A stretch of DNA of 64,000 nt. Source: an uncultured Clostridia bacterium. Its GTDB lineage: Bacteria > Bacillota > Clostridia > TANB77 > CAG-508. The stretch lies in assembly GCA_944392945.1 (NCBI GenBank), contig CALXYJ010000001.1, positions 62,001 through 126,000 of the forward strand. Direction: 5' to 3'. Shown one piece after another: positions 52,407 to 62,376 of this stretch. How positions within the stretch are numbered: position 1 is the stretch's first letter; each line of letters starts with the position of its first letter. Below the pieces are notes generated by a model. That model saw only the letters and a program-made list of their open reading frames with translations, did not search any database and was not told where the DNA came from. Position numbers and translations under genes: made by a program.

Positions 52407-55400
52407 ATGGAAAAGATAAAAGACTTAGCAAAAAAAATATTAACTAAAGAAGTAATAATGTATATAATATTTGGAATTTTAACTACATTAGTAAATTTAG
52501 TTATATCATTTTTACTAGAAGGTGTATTTAATGTTGATGGAGCGATAGCTAGTGCTATAGGAATAATTGCATCAGTGTTATTTGCATATTTTACAAATAG
52601 AAAAATGGTTTTTAATACTACAGCAAAAGGATTTAAGGAGAACTTTAATGAGTTTATAAAATTTATTTTAGGAAGAGCTGTTACTATGATTATAGAACAA
52701 GGTGGAGTAGTATTATTCTATAGTATTATGGGCTTAGCTTTTATGCCAGTAAAATTAAGCTTAACAATTATTGTAGTAATTTTAAACTTTTTCTTTAGTA
52801 AATTTTTTGCATTCAAAAAAGGTAAAGATTTGTCAATGGAAGAAAAAAAGAAAAAAAAAATTAAAATTATATTAGGAATATTAGCTTTCTTTATTCCATT
52901 GATTATATTTCTAATTGTTGTATATGTAGTTGTATACCATAATGGGCCTGGAACACTTTTAAACAATGATATGGGAAATCAATATGCAAGTTTCTTTGAA
53001 TTTTTAAAGAGGTCATTAGAAGAAGGAAGTATTAGTTCTTTATATCATAATTTTGAAAAAAATGATGGTTCATTTATAGGTTTATTTGGCTATTATTTGG
53101 CAAGTCCAATAAATATATTATTTATTGTTTTTAATAATTCAGATGTAGTAGATGTTATTCCAATAATAATAGCTACTAAAATTGGATTATCTGGTTTAAC
53201 TTCATATATATTCTTACAAAGTAAGGCAAGAACACAAAAAAATATTAAAAATTATTTTTTTGCTTTAATTTTATCAATTAGTTATGCATTATGTGCTTAC
53301 AATATAGTTTATAGTAATAATGTAATGTGGTTGGATGCAGTTTATATATTACCTTTAATGTTTTTAGGAATAGATAAATTAATTAATGATAATAAAAATG
53401 TTTTATATGTTATAACTTTAGCATTAGCATTAATAATAAATTACTATACTGGATTTATGATGTGCATAGCGTCAGCTATATATTATATATGGGCACAATT
53501 ATATAAAATGCCAAAAATTAATTTTGAAAATATAAAAAAATTATGGAAGAATTTTATACTTTATGCAATATCTTCGATAGTTGCTTGTGGTATAGCATGT
53601 ATAATGATTTTGCCAGTTGTTAAAGATCTAAGTGAAGGAAAAGCAACATCATTAAATTTAGCAAATATAAATTTAAAACAAAATTGTAATATCTTAGAAG
53701 TATATTCCAAAATATTCTTTGGAGAAGGAAATGATAATGTAGATTTAACTAATAGTGGTCTACCAAGAATATATACAGGAACAATTACGATATTTTTTGT
53801 AATACAATATTTTTTAAGTACAAAGCATAATAGTAAGAATAAAATTTTAAATGCCATCTTAATATTGGGTTTTGCATTTAGTTTTATGACACAAGGCTTA
53901 GATTTAGTTTGGCATGGTTTAAGTATTCCTAATTGGTTCCCATATAGGTATTCTTTTGTATTTAGTATTTTCTTTGTTTTATTTGCATATTTACAGACAA
54001 TTTCAGATTCGGAAGAATATAGAACTAAGAAAATGATATTAATACCAAGTTTAATAATAATTATTAGTGCATTTATATTAAATACTGTAGAACTTATGAG
54101 TTTGACTTGTACTTATATAACTATAGGAATAACCTTAATATTAGGATTAATATTGTATAAAACTAAAAAGAATAAAATATTTTATTTCTTAGTAATTTTA
54201 GTAATTTTAGAAATGTTTTTAAATATTTATAAAATAATAAAAACATATGCTTATAATGTAGTAGGAACTAATTCAGAATATAGAAATAGAGATGTATGGT
54301 TTGATGCAAAGGAAAAAACACAAATTGCAGTAGATAAATATAAGGCTAAGGATAATCAATTTTATAGAATAGAAAAAACAATTCAAGTTGCAGATAATGA
54401 TCCTTTATTACAAGATTATATTGGTTTTAATCATTATAGTTCAAATGTAAAATTATCAATTGGAGGAGTAAGAGACAAAAATAAAAGCTATAGGGGAATT
54501 TATGAAAAAATGGGATATCCTGACACGGAAATAAAATATAATAATGGAAATACTAAATTTATAGATAGTTTCTTTAACATAAAATATATTTTATCAGGAT
54601 ATGTAATGCCATATAGTAGATATGATTATATAGAAAATTTAAATGGAAACTTTGTATATGAAAATAATACTGCTTTTCCATTTGCATATTTAGTTAATAA
54701 AAATATACAAAATGTTAAGTTTAGTAGTACAAATGCTTTTGAAAATCAAAATACGTTATATAAAGCATTAAATAATACAGATGAAGATGTATTAACAGAG
54801 GTGGAAGGAATTACAAAGGAATTAGAAAATTTAACAGAAAGTAAAAGTGAAGAAAATGAAGAGATTACAGTATTAAAAAAGATAGATTCAAATCAAACTG
54901 CAAAAATAATTTACAAATTTAAAATGCAAGAAGATGGTGCAATATATTTATATAAAGAAGATGAAGGAGCTACTTCTTATTCAAATGTTAATATCAAAGT
55001 AAATGGAGAAGATTTTGGAGATTGGCTACAGGTATATAGAAGCGGAATACAATCATTGGGAAGATTTACAAAAGATACAGATGTTACTATTGAATTAGAA
55101 TTAAAAGAGGATCAAATTGATTATAAGAATTTATTAATATATATAGAAAATGATGAAAAAATACAAAATTTGTATAAAAATATAACTGAAAATGAAATGC
55201 AAATACAAGATTTTAAAGATAATTATATAACTGGCAGAATAAATGTAAAAACTGATGAAAATTTATTATATTTCAGTGTGCCATATGATGAAGGATGGGA
55301 TATAAAAATAGATGGTGTAGATGTAGAACCAGTAGAAGTAGCAGAATCAATGATGGCAGTTCCAATAGAAAGTGGAGAACATAATATCGAAATGCATTAC

Positions 55401-55508
55401 AGAAGCAAAGGCTTAAATCAAGGACTTGCAATAAGTGGAATATCTATATTATTTTTTATATTTATGAATGTTATACTATTAGTGAGAAAAAACAAGAATT
55501 ATCGATAA
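52407..55508 (+). CDS. GtrA/GtcA-YfhO fusion membrane glycosylation protein
   Basis: The 1033-aa protein joins two families. Residues 12-140 are a GtrA/GtcA-type flippase with four membrane helices (IIFGILTTLVNLVISFLLE, AYFTNRKMVFN, FFFSKFFAFKKG). From about residue 150 it is a YfhO-type GT-C membrane protein. It has helix pairs, the loop VYHNGPGTLLNNDMGNQYASFFEFL with acidic residues, and SYALCAYNIVYSNNVMWLDAV. An outer C-terminal domain reads FSVPYDEGWDIKIDGVDVEP, and a last membrane helix follows. In Bacillus, CsbB, GtcA and YfhO are three proteins that glycosylate lipoteichoic acid. Here two of them are one chain, and a CsbB-like gene follows. Confidence 0.85.
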   Translation: MEKIKDLAKKILTKEVIMYIIFGILTTLVNLVISFLLEGVFNVDGAIASAIGIIASVLFAYFTNRKMVFNTTAKGFKENFNEFIKFILGRAVTMIIEQGGVVLFYSIMGLAFMPVKLSLTIIVVILNFFFSKFFAFKKGKDLSMEEKKKKKIKIILGILAFFIPLIIFLIVVYVVVYHNGPGTLLNNDMGNQYASFFEFLKRSLEEGSISSLYHNFEKNDGSFIGLFGYYLASPINILFIVFNNSDVVDVIPIIIATKIGLSGLTSYIFLQSKARTQKNIKNYFFALILSISYALCAYNIVYSNNVMWLDAVYILPLMFLGIDKLINDNKNVLYVITLALALIINYYTGFMMCIASAIYYIWAQLYKMPKINFENIKKLWKNFILYAISSIVACGIACIMILPVVKDLSEGKATSLNLANINLKQNCNILEVYSKIFFGEGNDNVDLTNSGLPRIYTGTITIFFVIQYFLSTKHNSKNKILNAILILGFAFSFMTQGLDLVWHGLSIPNWFPYRYSFVFSIFFVLFAYLQTISDSEEYRTKKMILIPSLIIIISAFILNTVELMSLTCTYITIGITLILGLILYKTKKNKIFYFLVILVILEMFLNIYKIIKTYAYNVVGTNSEYRNRDVWFDAKEKTQIAVDKYKAKDNQFYRIEKTIQVADNDPLLQDYIGFNHYSSNVKLSIGGVRDKNKSYRGIYEKMGYPDTEIKYNNGNTKFIDSFFNIKYILSGYVMPYSRYDYIENLNGNFVYENNTAFPFAYLVNKNIQNVKFSSTNAFENQNTLYKALNNTDEDVLTEVEGITKELENLTESKSEENEEITVLKKIDSNQTAKIIYKFKMQEDGAIYLYKEDEGATSYSNVNIKVNGEDFGDWLQVYRSGIQSLGRFTKDTDVTIELELKEDQIDYKNLLIYIENDEKIQNLYKNITENEMQIQDFKDNYITGRINVKTDENLLYFSVPYDEGWDIKIDGVDVEPVEVAESMMAVPIESGEHNIEMHYRSKGLNQGLAISGISILFFIFMNVILLVRKNKNYR

Positions 55509-55538
55509 AAAATAAGAATAAATAAAAAATAAGTCATT

Positions 55539-55567
55539 TTGACAAAAAAAGAATAATGAAATAAAAT
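55539..55567 (+). promoter_or_regulatory. Sigma-A promoter for the CsbB-like gene
   Basis: TTGACA (55539-55544), 17 bases and TAAAAT (55562-55567). Confidence 0.75.
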
Positions 55568-55600
55568 TAAATCGGAATTCATAAAGGAGGAAGTATAAAA

Positions 55601-56545
55601 GTGAAGAAAATTACAATAATTATTCCAGCATACAATGAAGAAGAATCATTACCATATTTATATAAAAGATTGCAAAAGTTGATGGATGACAATAAAGGTT
55701 ATGAATTTGAAATCTTATTTGTAAATGATGGAAGCAAGGATAAAACTATAGAATTAATAAAGGAATACAGAAAAGAAGATCAAAGAATATCATATGTAGA
55801 TTTTTCTAGAAACTTTGGTAAGGAGATTGCGATGATGGCTGGTTTAGATTATGCTACAGGTGATGCTGTAATCTTTATGGATGCTGATTTACAAGATCCA
55901 CCAGAATTAATCCCAGAATTAATTAAATGGTGGGAAGAAGGATATGATGATGTATATGCAAGAAGAAAGTCTAGAAAAGGAGAAACATGGCTTAAGAAAT
56001 TTACATCTAAAATGTATTATAAGGTATTGCAAAGTTTAACAAAAGTAGAGATACAAAGGGATACAGGAGATTTCAGATTATTAGATAAAAGATGTGTTAA
56101 TGCACTAAGAAAAATGAGAGAAACTCAAAGATGTTCAAAGAGTATGTTTAGTTGGATTGGTTACAAAAAGAAAGAGGTACTTTATGATCGTGATCCAAGA
56201 ATCGCTGGCAAAACTAAATGGAATTATAAAAGGTTGGTAGATTTAGCAATTGATGGAATTACATCATTTACAACCTCACCTTTAAGAATATCAACATATT
56301 TGTGCATACCAACTTTTTTAGTATTATTTATTTACTTTATATATGTAATTTGTAAAATGATTTTAGTTACAAATAAGATTGATGCATATCAGGCAATCAT
56401 ACTTTTAATATTATTCTTTAGCGGAATACAAATATTGTTATTTGGTATTATAGGAGAATATTTGGGAAGGATATTTAATGAAACAAAAAATAGACCATTA
56501 TACTTAGTTAATGAATATAACGGAATACGAGAAGAAAATGAATAA
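55601..56545 (+). CDS. CsbB/GtrB-like undecaprenyl-phosphate sugar transferase
   Basis: The 314-aa protein has a GT2 domain of the DPM1/CsbB type (ITIIIPAYNEEESLPYLYKR, VNDGSKDKT, FSRNFGKEIAMMAGLDYATGD and MDADLQDPPELI with DxD). Two C-terminal membrane helices follow at about residues 230-255 and 265-292. Enzymes of this kind load one sugar on undecaprenyl phosphate on the inner face. The GtrA part of the preceding fusion would flip it, and the YfhO part would transfer it outside. GTG 55601 follows a strong AAAGGAGGA. It has its own promoter and a wall-hydrolase gene 20 bases downstream. Confidence 0.9.
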   Translation: MKKITIIIPAYNEEESLPYLYKRLQKLMDDNKGYEFEILFVNDGSKDKTIELIKEYRKEDQRISYVDFSRNFGKEIAMMAGLDYATGDAVIFMDADLQDPPELIPELIKWWEEGYDDVYARRKSRKGETWLKKFTSKMYYKVLQSLTKVEIQRDTGDFRLLDKRCVNALRKMRETQRCSKSMFSWIGYKKKEVLYDRDPRIAGKTKWNYKRLVDLAIDGITSFTTSPLRISTYLCIPTFLVLFIYFIYVICKMILVTNKIDAYQAIILLILFFSGIQILLFGIIGEYLGRIFNETKNRPLYLVNEYNGIREENE

Positions 56546-56565
56546 TATACGAGGGAGGAATTAAA

Positions 56566-59500
56566 ATGAAAAGAAAATCCATTTTTTGGGTAATAATTCT
56601 AGCAATTATTTTACTGGGAAACATAGTATTTGCTAATGTAGCTAATACAACAGAAAATGAAATTAGCGAAGAAGATTTAAAGACACTTACTGATAATTCT
56701 CAACAATTAAAAAGCGCAAATATTACAGGCAGTAAGACTGTAGAAGAAGGAGTGTACAAAATTGCTATAAGTTCAAATGAAAATATTGTAGTAGATATAT
56801 CAGGAGCATCAAAAGATAATCAAGCTAATGCGAACTTATGGGAATATAAAGGAGAGATCCAACAAAAATTCAAATTAGAATATGATAATAATGGATCTTA
56901 TGTCATAAGAAATGCAAATTCAGGAAAAGTATTAGATGTAGAATGGGGAGGAATGACCTCAGGAACTAATGTATGGCAATATGAATATAATGGATCAGAT
57001 TCACAAAAATGGATTATACAAAAAACATCTGATGGATATTATAATATAATTTCAAAATTAAATGGTTTATATTTGGATTTTGAAAATGGATCTAAAGAAA
57101 ATGGAACCAATGTGCGTGTATTAACAAAAAATAATGGACAATCTCAAAAATTCAACTTATTAGAAGTAAATCAAATTGTTGGAACAAAATCTGTAACTCC
57201 AGGAACATATAGAATTGCTATCTATTCAAGCAAATATATAGGTTTAGATGTATCTGGAGCATCAAAAGATAATCAAGCTAATGTTCAATTGTGGCAATAT
57301 AAGGGAGAAAAGCAACAATTATTTGAACTTGCTTATAATAATGATGGTTATTATACGATTAAAAATGTTAATTCAGGAAAAATGCTAGATGTGTCATGGG
57401 GAGGAATGACTTCAGGAACTAATGTATGGCAATATGAAAATAATAACTCAGATTCACAAAAATGGATTATACAAAAAACATCTGATGGATATTATAATAT
57501 AATTTCAAAACTAAATGGATTATATTTAGATATATCAAATGGTGGAACATCTAATGGAACTAATGTACAAGTATTTGAAAATAATGGTACAACTTCTCAA
57601 AAATTCCAAATATTAACAAATGAACCTATAAAAGGTGAAAAAACAGTAGATAATGGAACATATAGAATTGCAACAGTATTAAATGCTAATAAAGTTGTGG
57701 ATATTTCTGGAGCATCAAAAGATAATCAAGCTAATGTAAACTTATGGGAATATAAAGGAGAAGTTCAACAAAAATTTAAACTAGAGTATGATGGTAACGG
57801 ATATTATAAAATTAAGAATGTTAACTCAGGAAAAGTATTAGACGTAGAATGGGGAGGAATGACTTCAGGAACTAATGTATGGCAATACGAAGACAATAAT
57901 ACAGATTCACAAAAATGGGTTATAAAAGAAACATCTGATGGATATTATAATATAATTTCAAAATTAAACGGATTATATTTAGATGTTTCTAATGCTGGAA
58001 CAGCAAATGGAACTAATATACAAGTATTTGAAGAGAACGGAACTAAGTCACAAAAATTCAAACTTGTAAAAAAAGATACAATAAAGGGAAGTAAAACTTT
58101 AGAGGATGGAACATATAGAATTGCTTTAGCTAAGGATACTACAGCAGGATTAGATGTTGCAAATAGCAACAGAGAAAATGGAGCAAATGTACAAGTTTGG
58201 AATTATGATAATGTAGCTAAGCAACAATTTAATATAGTTTATGATGGAAATGGATACTATACAATAATTGCAGTACATTCAGGAAAAGTATTAGATATTC
58301 AAAATGGAAAGAATGTTAGTGGAACCAATGTATGGCAATATATAAACAATGGTAGTGATGCTCAAAAATGGGTTATTAGAAAAAACAGTGATGGAACATA
58401 TAATATTATTTCAAAAGTAGATGCTTTATATTTAGATATATCAAATGGATCTACAGCAGATGGAGCCAATATACAAGTGTTTGAGGCAAATGGCTCAGAT
58501 GCACAAGAATTTCAATTTATAAAAATTGAAGATAAAAGTGAAAGAAGTATATTAGATGGTGGCTATAGAGTTGCATTGGCAAGTAATAGCAAAATGGGGT
58601 TAGATATTTCTAATGGAAATACGGATAATCAAGCAAATGTACAATTATGGGAATATACAGGAGTAAGACAGCAAAAATTTGTAATTGAATATACAGAAGA
58701 TAACTATTATAGAATAAAAAGTGTTAACTCAGGAAAAGTATTAGACGTAGAATGGGGAGGATCAGCTCCAGGAACTAATGTATGGCAATATGAGGATAAT
58801 AATTCAGACTCACAAAAATGGATTGTAAGACAAGTAGAGGATGGAAATTATATTATTATTTCAAAATTAAATGGTCTATGCTTAGATGTAGCAAATGGAA
58901 GTATAAAAAATGGAGCTAATATACAAGTTTATACAATAAATAAATCAAATGCACAAAAATTTAATTTTGAAAAGGTTAATATTGGTATAAATATAGATTC
59001 AAATAAATATCCAGGAGTACAAGAAAAAATAAATGAAATTGTTAAGAAACATCCAAATTGGAGATTTGAACCAGTATATTTAAATCTAGATTTTAATGAA
59101 GCAGTAGAAGGAGAATATAAAAGTAATAGAACTAATCTAGTAGATACAACTGTATACCAAGGAGAATGGATTAGAGAAAATCCATATAGTAGTGGCGAGT
59201 GGTATTCAGCATCAAGAAAAGCAATTGCATATTTTATGGATCCAAGAAACTTCTTAGATGATGTAAATGTATTCCAATTCCAATATTTAAATGATTATTT
59301 AAATGGTGTTGCAACATTAGAAGGTATACAAAATCAAGTAAATGGAACATTTTTAAATAATTATGCAAATGATATAAATACAGCATGTTTAAATCAAAAT
59401 GTTAATCCATACTATGTAATCGCAAGACTATTCCAAGAGCAAGGAAGAAATGGAACAACAATTGGAACAGGAATGAATGGTGGAGATGGAAAAACATATT

Positions 59501-60339
59501 ACAATCCATTTAATATAGGTGCAAACTTAGGAAATGATTATGAAACAGCTTTAGCTACTGCTAAAAAATACGGATGGGACAGTATGCAAAAAGCAATACA
59601 AGGAGGTATAGATTTCCTAAAAGCTAATTGGTTAGAAAATAAACAAAATACACTATATTTAAATAAATTTGATGTTGATGCAAGCAATGGAACAAATTTA
59701 TATGAGCATCAATATATGCAAAACCTTTCTGCAGCATATAGTGAGGCACGTACTCTTAGAGGATGCTATGTAAATACAGGTAAATTAGAATCAGAATTTG
59801 TATTTTATATTCCTTTATATGAAAACATGCCAACAGAAGTAAGCCCAATGCCAGTTAATAATGTTGATGAGACAGCAATGAGTGCTAAAATAGTAAATAT
59901 TGATAAACTAGAAATAAAGGAAACTACACAGGAAAATGCTAAAGTATTGGGAACTTTATCTAAAGGAGAAACAGTACTATCTGTTGAAAGAGCTGTAAAT
60001 GGTAATTGGAGTAAAATTGTAACAGATAAGCAAGTAAATGGATATAACATTATTGGTTATGTATCAGGAGATTATTTAGAATTTATAAATGATAAAACAA
60101 ATTCTAATTATATTGCTACAGTAAAAACACAGGATGGAATTGGAGTAAACGTAAGAAGCGGACCAAGTACAGAGTTTAGCAAAGTTGGAGCATTTCAAGA
60201 TGGAACTACAGTAACAGTAATATCTACAGGTGTTTACCACACTAAAAAATCTGATGGTAGCAGTGATTTCTGGTGGGATTGGTGTATAGCAGAAGGTGGA
60301 AGAAAAGTATTTATTCCAACTAAATATTTACAAAAATAA
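56566..60339 (+). CDS. Secreted glucosaminidase with five beta-trefoil (RICIN-like) repeats and SH3 domains
   Basis: The 1257-aa protein has a signal peptide (residues 1-24) and five ricin-type beta-trefoil lectin modules starting near residues 55, 206, 357, 508 and 659. Each is 151 aa, with the pattern GTYRIA, LDxSG, NVWQYE and SQKWxI. A glucosaminidase domain (about 815-1105; NPYYVIARLFQEQGRNG, YYNPFNIG) is followed by two bacterial SH3 domains (1106-1175 and 1185-1257; NVRSGPSTEFSKVG). It should cleave GlcNAc bonds in peptidoglycan, held by the lectin and SH3 modules. No LPxTG or membrane anchor is present, so it is secreted or wall-bound. It is co-oriented with the CsbB-like gene. Confidence 0.88.
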   Translation: MKRKSIFWVIILAIILLGNIVFANVANTTENEISEEDLKTLTDNSQQLKSANITGSKTVEEGVYKIAISSNENIVVDISGASKDNQANANLWEYKGEIQQKFKLEYDNNGSYVIRNANSGKVLDVEWGGMTSGTNVWQYEYNGSDSQKWIIQKTSDGYYNIISKLNGLYLDFENGSKENGTNVRVLTKNNGQSQKFNLLEVNQIVGTKSVTPGTYRIAIYSSKYIGLDVSGASKDNQANVQLWQYKGEKQQLFELAYNNDGYYTIKNVNSGKMLDVSWGGMTSGTNVWQYENNNSDSQKWIIQKTSDGYYNIISKLNGLYLDISNGGTSNGTNVQVFENNGTTSQKFQILTNEPIKGEKTVDNGTYRIATVLNANKVVDISGASKDNQANVNLWEYKGEVQQKFKLEYDGNGYYKIKNVNSGKVLDVEWGGMTSGTNVWQYEDNNTDSQKWVIKETSDGYYNIISKLNGLYLDVSNAGTANGTNIQVFEENGTKSQKFKLVKKDTIKGSKTLEDGTYRIALAKDTTAGLDVANSNRENGANVQVWNYDNVAKQQFNIVYDGNGYYTIIAVHSGKVLDIQNGKNVSGTNVWQYINNGSDAQKWVIRKNSDGTYNIISKVDALYLDISNGSTADGANIQVFEANGSDAQEFQFIKIEDKSERSILDGGYRVALASNSKMGLDISNGNTDNQANVQLWEYTGVRQQKFVIEYTEDNYYRIKSVNSGKVLDVEWGGSAPGTNVWQYEDNNSDSQKWIVRQVEDGNYIIISKLNGLCLDVANGSIKNGANIQVYTINKSNAQKFNFEKVNIGINIDSNKYPGVQEKINEIVKKHPNWRFEPVYLNLDFNEAVEGEYKSNRTNLVDTTVYQGEWIRENPYSSGEWYSASRKAIAYFMDPRNFLDDVNVFQFQYLNDYLNGVATLEGIQNQVNGTFLNNYANDINTACLNQNVNPYYVIARLFQEQGRNGTTIGTGMNGGDGKTYYNPFNIGANLGNDYETALATAKKYGWDSMQKAIQGGIDFLKANWLENKQNTLYLNKFDVDASNGTNLYEHQYMQNLSAAYSEARTLRGCYVNTGKLESEFVFYIPLYENMPTEVSPMPVNNVDETAMSAKIVNIDKLEIKETTQENAKVLGTLSKGETVLSVERAVNGNWSKIVTDKQVNGYNIIGYVSGDYLEFINDKTNSNYIATVKTQDGIGVNVRSGPSTEFSKVGAFQDGTTVTVISTGVYHTKKSDGSSDFWWDWCIAEGGRKVFIPTKYLQK
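56728..58978 (+). repeat. Five tandem coding repeats, 453-bp period
   Basis: The lectin modules of the glucosaminidase start at about 56728, 57181, 57634, 58087 and 58540, an exact 453-base step. Modules 1-3 and 5 share long near-identical DNA blocks (for example around GGAATGACTTCAGGAACTAA), while module 4 is the most diverged. This points to recent duplication or gene conversion. Confidence 0.85.
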
Positions 60340-60354
60340 TATTTATAAATGAAA

Positions 60355-60389
60355 TTACTGGAGCAGAATGTATATTTTTGCTCCAGTAA
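60355..60389 (+). terminator. Hairpin after the glucosaminidase gene
   Basis: TTACTGGAGCA pairs with TGCTCCAGTAA around a 13-base T-rich loop. The following U-run is weak. Confidence 0.65.
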
Positions 60390-60430
60390 CTATATATATT
60401 AATTAAATCCAACAAAAGGGGAGATTAAGT

Positions 60431-61288
60431 ATGAAAAAATTTTTAAGTTTTGTATTAATTCCAATTCTTTTAATAATACTTATAACAAATACTTCTTATG
60501 CAAGATTTGTAGATATGGAATATCCACCAAATAGTTCGGGGAATGCAGATCTTACTGATGAAGAAGCAGAAGATGAATATAGCAACGAATTAGAACAGCA
60601 AAATACAAGTGCAGAAGATTTTATAGATAAATCTAGCAATAACTATTTAAAGTCTTTAACTGTAGAAAATGCTACATTAAGTCCAGAATTTGCGAGACAG
60701 AATGAAAGATATACTGTAACATTAAATGATCCAAATGCTAAAACACTTAAAATCTCTGCAGAAGCTGAAGATGAAAAAGCAACAATAGAAGGAACGGGAG
60801 AAATTGAATTAACAGATGGAATAAATAATCTTAGAGTTACAGTTACTGCAGAAAATGGAAATGTAAGATTTTATAATTTAACAGTAGAATTACCATATGA
60901 TCAATCTCAACTAAGATTGAATTCTTTAGAAATCGAAGGAATAGTTGAAAATAGTAATAATGAAAAGATAAGTTTGAAACCTAGTTTTGATAAAGAAACT
61001 TTTGAATATACAATGGAAGTTTCAAATAGAGTAACAGGATTACAAATAGATGCAAAAGCAGATGATAATATTTCTGTAAGGATTTCTGGAGGAAATTCAT
61101 TAGATGTAGGAGAAAACACAGTAATAATTGAATTATCAAATATGAACGACGAAACTCAAAAAACAACTTATACAATTAAAGTAACAAGGAATGAAGATAA
61201 TTCTAACAATACAATTTTAATTGTTTCAATAATTGCAGTAGTAGTTATTTTAATAATAATAATATTTATGATTAAACGAAAAAAATAA
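60431..61288 (+). CDS. Surface protein with two cadherin-like beta-sandwich domains
   Basis: The 285-aa protein has a signal peptide (residues 1-24), an acidic linker and two cadherin-like domains. Domain 1 is at about 72-157 (YLKSLTVENATLSPEF, ERYTVTL, INNLRVTVTAENG). Domain 2 is at about 160-258 (LNSLEIEGIVEN, TFEYTMEVS, GENTVIIELSN). A C-terminal membrane helix (263-281) ends in a KRKK stop-transfer tail. It is therefore a type I membrane protein facing outward. No LPxTG signal is present. It lies next to a wall hydrolase and may present or bind surface partners; the exact role is unknown. Confidence 0.8.
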   Translation: MKKFLSFVLIPILLIILITNTSYARFVDMEYPPNSSGNADLTDEEAEDEYSNELEQQNTSAEDFIDKSSNNYLKSLTVENATLSPEFARQNERYTVTLNDPNAKTLKISAEAEDEKATIEGTGEIELTDGINNLRVTVTAENGNVRFYNLTVELPYDQSQLRLNSLEIEGIVENSNNEKISLKPSFDKETFEYTMEVSNRVTGLQIDAKADDNISVRISGGNSLDVGENTVIIELSNMNDETQKTTYTIKVTRNEDNSNNTILIVSIIAVVVILIIIIFMIKRKK

Positions 61289-61291
61289 ATA

Positions 61292-61336
61292 GTTTTAGCC
61301 AGTATTTTTTATTAAATGCTGGCTAAAATTTTATAT
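61292..61336 (+). terminator. Intrinsic terminator before prs
   Basis: TTTTAGCCAG pairs with CTGGCTAAAA around a 16-base loop, followed by a T-rich tail. Confidence 0.85.
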
Positions 61337-61341
61337 TTTTT

Positions 61342-61370
61342 CTTGTAAAAATATTATTATAATGGTAAGA
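61342..61370 (+). promoter_or_regulatory. Promoter for prs
   Basis: TTGTAA (61342-61347), 17 bases and TAAGAT (61365-61370) with an extended -10 TG. Confidence 0.55.
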
Positions 61371-61404
61371 TAAATGCGTAAAATTATAAATGGAGGAAAT
61401 ATTT

Positions 61405-62361
61405 ATGGAAAATATTAAAATATTTGCTTGTAGTAGTTATGCAGAACCTTTTACAAAGGAAATTTGTGATTATCTAAATTTACCAATGGGAAAGATAAAC
61501 TCAATGAAATTTAAAAATGATAATAATTTTGTTCAAATACTAGAAACAGTAAGGGAACAGGATGTGTATTTAGTACAAAGTAATGTTCCACCTGTAAATG
61601 AAAGAATAATGGAGTTATTAATAACAATAGATGCAGTAAAAAGAGCATCAGCAGGTAAAATAAATGTTGTTTTACCATATTATATCTACTCAAGATCAGA
61701 TAAAAAGGATCAACCAAGAGTTCCAATAACAGCAAAATTAATAGCTGAATTATTAGAAACAGCAGGAGCGACAAGGGTTATAACATGTGATCTTCATAAT
61801 CCAGCAATACAAGCATATTTTAATAATATAAATTGCGATAGACTTTCAGCAGAAGATCTTTTAGAAGATTATTTTGAACAAAAGAAATTAGAAAATATGG
61901 TAATAGTAGCCACAGATGCAGGTAGCTCTAAGAAAGCTTATAAATATTCTGAATTCTTTAATTGTCCAATAGCAATGTTGGATAAAAGAAGAGATGGAAA
62001 TAATGATAAAGCAATAGGAACTACGATTATAGGTGATGTTAAAGATAAAAATGCAATTATTTTTGATGATGAAATAGATACTGCAGGTTCAATGATGGAA
62101 ACAGTAAGAGTTCTAAAAGAATTTGGAGCAAAAGCAATTTATGCAGGTTGTACACATGGTGTACTTTCTGGTCCAGCTATAGAAAGAATAAAAAATTCAC
62201 CAATAAAAGAATTAGTTATAACAAATACTATACCATTAACCGAAGAAAAGAAAATAGATAAAATAAAGGTAGTTTCTATAGCTCCATTATTTGCAGAAAC
62301 GATAAAACGTCTAAATGAAAAAAGACCTTTAGGAGAAATACTAAAAAGAATAGAAAAATAA
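61405..62361 (+). CDS. prs: Ribose-phosphate pyrophosphokinase
   Basis: PRPP synthetase makes 5-phosphoribosyl diphosphate from ribose 5-phosphate and ATP for nucleotide, His and Trp synthesis. The 318-aa product has the full family set. The ATP-binding DKKDQPRVPITAKLIAELLE block is followed by the VITCDLHN metal site, VATDAGSSKKA, and the PRPP-binding loop IIFDDEIDTAGSM with the TxxTH-like GCTHGVLSG. I take ATG 61405, with GGAGGA at 61392-61397; ATG 61390 overlaps that site. Some Firmicutes carry several Prs paralogues, and this one shows no missing catalytic residue except Asp-Asp-Glu-Ile at the usual Asp-Asp-Met-Ile loop. Confidence 0.9.
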   Translation: MENIKIFACSSYAEPFTKEICDYLNLPMGKINSMKFKNDNNFVQILETVREQDVYLVQSNVPPVNERIMELLITIDAVKRASAGKINVVLPYYIYSRSDKKDQPRVPITAKLIAELLETAGATRVITCDLHNPAIQAYFNNINCDRLSAEDLLEDYFEQKKLENMVIVATDAGSSKKAYKYSEFFNCPIAMLDKRRDGNNDKAIGTTIIGDVKDKNAIIFDDEIDTAGSMMETVRVLKEFGAKAIYAGCTHGVLSGPAIERIKNSPIKELVITNTIPLTEEKKIDKIKVVSIAPLFAETIKRLNEKRPLGEILKRIEK

Positions 62362-62376
62362 TAAAAAGGAAAAAAT

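Noticed and set aside
56728..58978. CRISPR-like array from regularly spaced repeats
   Set aside because: The 453-bp period lies within one continuous reading frame and encodes lectin modules; there are no short repeats with unique spacers and no cas genes.
60431..61288. LPxTG-anchored sortase substrate
   Set aside because: The C-terminus has a membrane helix and basic tail but no LPxTG-like motif before it.
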